NCBI GenBank assembly: GCA_032719365.1
Contig: CM064874.1
Location: forward strand, 40,388,271-40,452,270
Direction: 5' to 3'
DNA length: 64,000 bases
From: Prinsepia uniflora
Taxonomy: Eukaryota > Streptophyta > Magnoliopsida > Rosales > Rosaceae
The notes beneath the pieces are model-generated. The model ran no database searches. It worked only from the letters and a program-made list of their open reading frames with translations, and was not told where the DNA came from. The number at the start of each line of letters is the position of its first letter. The first letter of the stretch is position 1. The position numbers and the translations under genes are program-made. Below, one piece after another: positions 58,417-64,000 of the stretch.

Positions 58417-60602
58417 ACTTTCAAAAAATCTTAGTCCAAGGGAGACCAAGTTAGTAAGAATAAGTTCTTCCAACTCCGTAGTTTACCTATAAAAATGACG
58501 TGAATTGGCCTATGTTAAGTAAGGAAGGAAGTCACCATTCGGAGTGATGTATGGTAATAGGATTATTAATAAGGGCGAAGCGTTGGATCCCAGCTTTGTT
58601 TTAGGACCCACTAGGTTTAAAAAAAAAGAGATTTTTATAGTGATTCAGTTCTTAAAGGGGTCCAAACCTAGCCTTCCCATATGAGAGCGAGAAAAACAAG
58701 CCTGAACCCATCTAATGAAGGAAGTGACACTTACTATGATCAATACATGAGCATGACTTTAACTTTGAATAAAGATGATGGTGGACTGTTAAGCTCCCTT
58801 CCCTCCCTTGCGATTTGATCTCTCTCCTATTTTAGGAGTCATGCTGTCACCCCTCACCCCAATTGGAATAGATTTACATAAACCATCTACCCCCATACTC
58901 TAGTCAGCTTTCTATCTCTTTCTCCAACCTTTGATGACCCTCCTATAGGCAAATTAGCAAATTCAAGAAGAAGTGATGGGCCTGATTTTCCCATATCGAT
59001 ATCAAAACCATAAGCTAGCTCTTAGTTAGGAAAATCCTTAATATGCTGACCCGTGTGCTGTAAACAAACTTGTATTCTCTTACCTACCCTTTATTCCCCT
59101 TACATAAAAGGCAAATAATAAAGCCTCTATTTGGGATACTGGGCGATCATACAACTACTCCATGTGGGCGTTAATCTCCACATACGAAGAAATAAACATA
59201 TGTTTTCAAAGACCTCTGGAAATGCCCATTTTGGTTACTTAACGTATGGGACGAGCTAAGCTAATACCGGCTTAGAGATTTTTTCATCTGTTCCCATAGC
59301 CTTTTCTCTTCCATCTTTTCCTAAAGAAAGATTGGTGTGGGTAAGGCTTATGTGTAGCATAAAGGTTGGCTTTTCATCCTTCTTTCCATACGAAAAGAAG
59401 TAAAATGATTCAACACCGATAGAGAAAATTAGCTGACCCATCCTCCCCTTTCAAAACCAGATGTGCTTTCCTTATCTGTGAAATGACATAGAAGTTCAAT
59501 GTGATTCACTTTTCAAGTCTTCCTCTTCTCTTCGAACCAAATTCATAACCTACATATGGAAGACCTAAAACTAGAGGACATGTAGATGCTCAGTTTTTCC
59601 CTAGTGAGCTTGTCTCGTCTTAGGGAAGGGAATTTTGATTCACCAGGAACCACCATTGGATCCGGAGCGGGATCCCATCTCTCTGGACATGCAAACAAAA
59701 GAAAGAAAGCACACTCATCAGCTATCCACCCTACCCGTAATCTAGATCGATCTATTCATAAAAGAAAAAATATATATATATGTATATATCATATTTTTAT
59801 ACATTATTTAACTTAACTAGCGGAGCTTCCCAACATCCAACATAAGCGTTAGTTGATCGGTCTACTGAACCTATCTTTTGAGCTCGACATTCTAGGCGCA
59901 CTCGATTGACCTTAGCTTATGGTCTAGACCTCACATTCATCTCTGTCATCTCTGTCTCAGTCTCTCCTTTGAAAGTCAACACAACATAAGAATAAGTAAA
60001 ACAAGATAAAGAATCCTCTTCATTCTATGAACTAGTTTATTGAATTGAATGTTTGATTTTAGAGCTCTTGAAGGAAGTGTCACTCGCTCGTAGACCATCA
60101 CGACACAAGGGATCATGAAGCGCAATAACAACCCATAAGCTTGACTAATAGGGGCATTCCATTGATAATGATAGAAAGAGCGATCCACGGAAGCCATTAA
60201 AACAAAGCTTGATAGGGTGCCTCAAAAAATAGAATTGTTAATAATATATAATCAGAACTATTTTCAGAAGTTTCTGAATCTTCATAAAAAAACGCATCCT
60301 TCTTCTTTTTAGGGTGCCTCGAAAGCTAATAATATATATGAAGATCCGACTCGAAGATGTCTTTACGTCTATAGGTACACAATGGGGTTGTAAACTCAAG
60401 TTTTTATCGCATTTAAACGAGCTCTCATTCCATTTTAGGAGATGAGGAGAAAGCCTTTTTTCATCTTGAGATTCTAATTGATGAGTAGAAATGGTTATAA
60501 ATAGTACGAATACTACCATACACATAGAAGACAGGGGGCGCAAGGCCTCATCATGTTCTGTAGAGTAATTGTAGTTGCGTCAACATCTTTAGAGTCCACC
60601 TA
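58417..60602. other. Nuclear mitochondrial DNA segment (NUMT), part 2, tentative
   Basis: 2.2 kb of non-repetitive sequence of the same texture as part 1, with no plant gene recognised. Two minus-strand frames of 73 and 101 codons (59976-60197, 60238-60543) are too uncertain to call. A phrase AGGGTGCCTC occurs twice (60209, 60312). Mitochondrial origin is inferred from continuity with the rrn18 fragment across the retrotransposon. Confidence 0.4.
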
Positions 60603-63602
60603 TGTCAGGGACCACCCCTAATTCCCCAGGATTAGGGACTAAACCCTGCTCCCGTCTAACTTACGCATGACACGAAGGCCAAACTGACGTCCAACTTTCA
60701 TGTGACACGTAAGTCGGACAAGGGATTCTCGATCCGACTGTCCAAAAACTTCCGAACTTCCCCGAGTGCGCAGAGTCTACTGTGGAACGTCCGTGTGATG
60801 TCTTCGTCTCTCTCGATCAACAGCCCGCGCCGCAACAAGCTAGAGGGTATCAAAAACACGAAAAGTCTGTGAGTGGACAAAAATAAAGTTTAAGTTCAAA
60901 AACATTTCATAAAACAATAACAGTTATACCCTCCGTTTCAAAAACCAATGCATGCATATCCAGTTCATGTCACAAAACCATACACGAAAAAGCAAACACA
61001 TTTTCCTTTTCTCAAATCCCGGGCCTCAGCCCAAAACCACCAAAACCATCATAGCCAACGAAAACCATCATCATCACATCTCAGTGAAATCCAAAACACA
61101 TTTGAAACCACATTCTCATCCATCGAACCTGCTGGATCTATCCGAGTCTTTAAACTCCCGAGTCTTTAAACTCAATAGGCCTACGGGGGAAATATCAATA
61201 TATCCGAGGCTTTAAACTCCCGAGTCTTTAAACTCAATCCGGGTCTTTAAACCCAATCCTGGTCTTTAAACCCAATCCGGGCCCGTCCCCCGTCAATCAT
61301 AATATCCGGGTCTTTTAACCCAATAACCAGATCCAGCAAATCCAATCCAAAACCTTTTGAAAAACCATTTCTAAATCCACATCCAAACCCGAATCTGAAA
61401 CCACTGGTCCGAAGCCCTTCCGACATCCAGAACCGTCATTTCGAATCCAAATCCAGAATCATATCCACCTCATTTCCAGATCCGAGTCCGCAACCATCAT
61501 TCCATAAGCCGGCATCTGGAATAACCATTCTGAACCCAAACCTGAAATTCCATTTCAAGTCCCGAATCGAATCCCGAATCGTCACCCGAAATTTCGACTC
61601 CAAAACCCGAAATCATGTTTTCGAAAACCACTTTGAACTGGGCTTCAAGCCCGAAATTACTTTTCAAAATCATTTTACTTTTTAAATCAAATCGTATTTT
61701 AAATCCCGAGATCAAATCATTAAAACCATGATCAAATCCCAAGTACTTTCGAAAACTCGTAAAACGTGCAATTCTGTAATTTCCTCGAAAAACGCGTAGA
61801 AACCATAAACCATCACAATCATAAATCAAATCATAGAATCACATATGAAAACATATTAAAAACATATATGCATGCATCAAGAGTTAGAAAGAAAAGTCCA
61901 CTCACAGACCATTTTGATGTCGCCTCGATACGCGCGCACTTACGCCGTTCCCGGCCATTCTGCTATCCTCGGTTTTCCCGAACCTATCCAAAACCCATAA
62001 CAAGGTCACTAACTACTTAAGTAAGCTTCTACTAAAGCCCCGTAATTTTCCCGTATTTTTAACTTTTTTTAACTGAGCCCTAAAACCTTCGGACAGTCCG
62101 AAACATATCGAGCCAATGTTCGATTGACTCGAAACCAGTGCCAAAATGTTCGTTGCATCAAATACTTCAAAACACATGTTGAACATGCCTCGAAAAGAGG
62201 GCCCACGCACCCTCACGCGCTGCCCAAACATCCTGCGCGTGAAACCACGTGTGGTTACTGTTCATTGTCACTGACCTTAGGTCGACCCGGTTCAGACCGG
62301 GTTAGACCGGTGCTCTGCAACTCGACTGGCGTTGCCGGTTCCAGCCAAAATCTTCACCGTTTTCAATTATTTCCCTCCCCCCCCTTCATTTCGTCCAAAC
62401 CTCCCTTATTATACTACCTAATAAAAGTTCTAAGAAAAACACAATAGGTTACCTGTTAATGGAGACATTTAATCGAGCAATTTCCTCTGCCGTGTCCTGG
62501 TGATCCCGACCACCCTAGACCTCGGTTTAAATCTTGTTGAACTTCTCTCAACCTCCATAACCTCATTCAAATACTTAATTTGGTTATCAACAGTCACAAC
62601 AACATTGATCTTATCCAATTCGAAACAGAGAACTTTACGGGTTTTTACCTTTATGCACGATTACAAGCACTGTCGTGCGACTAACAGTTTCAGCTTACTC
62701 CCCTTAATAACTTTGATGAGTAACAGATGAGCAAAGGGGCACAATTTCAGCTGGTTGTTTCACGGCCATCTTGCGGGTTCAGAGTCCCCTGCCTTCCACG
62801 GTACCGTGGCCACCAGCCACGGCGGCTCGACCCCTTACCACCAACTCACTCTTCTCACTTCCTTTAGCCTTCCTCTTCAGGCTGGTCACGTCATTAGGGA
62901 GTTTGCAACCCTTCTTCCTCACAATCTCGAATCCCCTATTTTCTGTTTTTTTACTCTGTTTCATTCAATTCGTGCAGAACTTACTTAAAACCGTGTGAGA
63001 GACGGTGAGGCCTTCTACCACCATCCAGAAGGGGCCAGGTGTCCCAAAACCTATGGTCCACACTCCCTGATGCAGCCAAGTGTCCCTTGATCACTGGGCA
63101 TCAATCCCGAGGCACAAAACCACCAAAAAGTCCCCTATGAGTCCAAATTACCATTTTACCCCTCGGGTTCTTAGACTCATAATCTAACCGTCCGACCTCC
63201 GATCGATACCTGCCGCCTGTCATTGTACTCAGGACGACGAGACCTATCTAACGGTCCTAGGTTCGAGTGAAGAAACCTCATCGTGCAAAAAGTCAACAAT
63301 TGCCCTTCTTTTAACCAAATTACGAAAGTGCCCTCAACCTTCCGAACATCATAACGTCCTCCTCGGATGTCGGAATCAGGCGTGCCACCTGTCTACGAAT
63401 TCATGACGTCCCGAACTACCTCACGGGCACTGGTCAATGTCCAATTGACCGCCCGAACTCAAAGTCAACTTTTTTGCCCATTCCTGGGGTAAAATCGTCA
63501 TTCTGCACTAACTGTCCATCAACAACCAACTAATTACCGATTAACATACTAATCTGTCACTAATCACTTTGCTAATCCCGACTCCCGGGACGGGTCGTTA
63601 CA
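60603..63602 (-). mobile_element. Solo LTR G (minus strand)
   Basis: 3,000 bp, plus strand TGTCAGGGACC to GGGACGGGTCGTTACA, with exact target duplication ACCTA (60598-60602 and 63603-63607). The most diverged member of the family here. It keeps the paired inverted 14-mer exactly (60865-60878 with 61896-61909), has its own tandem repeat (61135-61325) and a longer version of the terminal hairpin (about 60655-60720). Confidence 0.93.
61135..61325. repeat. Tandem palindromic units in LTR G
   Basis: About seven imperfect copies of an 18-20-bp unit of the type CCGGGTCTTTAAACCCAAT, each nearly self-complementary (GGGTCTTTAAACCC). Confidence 0.85.
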
Positions 63603-63607
63603 ACCTA

Positions 63608-64000
63608 CGTGCGAGACAGAAGGATTCTACAAATAAGGGTTTACAAATGGGAAGGCAACGAAAGCCTTTTTACGATTCGCAGATAATGATAGAGTTTTTG
63701 TAAAGGGGCATGGACCTTTTAAGTCTTGGTCTTAAGCTTTAATGAGCCCTCAGAGAGAAAAAAAGGTGTTCGCAGATAAGAGTAAGCTAAGTTCCGGTAA
63801 GCAATCCCTTTTTAGAGCTAAAAGTTAAGGCAATAGGCTTATACTTAGGATCATGAGAACTAGCCATGGTCTTTATTATTTGTTTGTGCACTCATCTCTC
63901 CATCAAAGAAATGGTCTCTTCCACAAAAGTGCTTGAAGGAGAAATAAAGATAAGCTCTCCGTAGGGTCCCCATTGGATATGAGACGTGTGTCTAGCTCTT
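63608..64000. other. Nuclear mitochondrial DNA segment (NUMT), part 3, tentative
   Basis: Purine-rich non-coding sequence (e.g. GAGCCCTCAGAGAG, CTAAGTTCCGGTAAGC) that continues the pre-insertion locus to the window end. No gene recognised. Confidence 0.35.

Noticed and set aside
59976..60543. Two minus-strand frames that might be mitochondrial genes
   Set aside because: I compared them from memory with common plant mitochondrial proteins and found no convincing match. A search against a mitochondrial genome would settle it.

Overview
The window reads as nuclear DNA of a flowering plant, most likely a eudicot and perhaps a woody one. It has two recognisable plant genes with plant intron signals, a very high load of LTR retrotransposons and DNA transposons, and a nuclear copy of mitochondrial DNA. 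The species cannot be fixed from sequence alone. All identities, repeat boundaries and homologies here were read by eye, without searches.

Region 1-10.8 kb: a partial Athila-type LTR runs off the left edge (1-1145). It is followed by a PPR gene of the PLS/E+ class (3429-5549, related to Arabidopsis At2g33680) and a decayed Mutator-like element (6063-9890) with the front half of a MuDR-type transposase.

Region 10.8-32.0 kb: a nest of retrotransposons up to three layers deep. An old solo LTR (10801 to about 32032) was broken by three solo LTRs of the same broad family (11960-14712 plus strand, 14720-16949 minus strand, 17172-31287 plus strand). The third was itself broken by an 11.2-kb Athila-lineage Ty3/gypsy element (17683-28901, minus strand, TSD TGGAG) whose gag-pol carries three in-frame stops and about two frameshifts.

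Region 32.0-36.7 kb: an apparently intact five-exon gene for the conserved cilia/basal-body family protein CFAP20/BUG22 (CDS 33531-36198, 190 aa).

Region 36.7-47.6 kb: a probable Pack-MULE (36669-45684) with about 0.5-kb terminal inverted repeats, an exact 9-bp TSD and spliced-looking gene fragments inside. A 6.6-kb ORF-less LTR element was inserted into it later (38414-45048). Next to it lies a hAT-like element (45937-47558) that contains a PIF/Harbinger copy with a broken transposase.

Region 47.6-64 kb: nuclear mitochondrial DNA, marked by a decayed 5' end of mitochondrial rrn18 (47701-47950). It was split by a complete ORF-less LTR element (48730-58411, TSD GGAAG, tRNA-iMet-type primer site) and by a solo LTR (60603-63602, TSD ACCTA).

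The most notable system is the large LTR family that begins TGTAACGACCCGTCCC. It has seven insertions in 64 kb, LTRs of about 2.2-3.1 kb and a 3.6-kb internal domain without ORFs that is nevertheless shared between two insertions. Its LTRs carry recurring structures: a terminal hairpin, a paired inverted 11-14-mer, arrays of small palindromes and TGACGTCA clusters. It looks like a non-autonomous (LARD-like) family mobilised by a Ty3/gypsy chromovirus-type partner.
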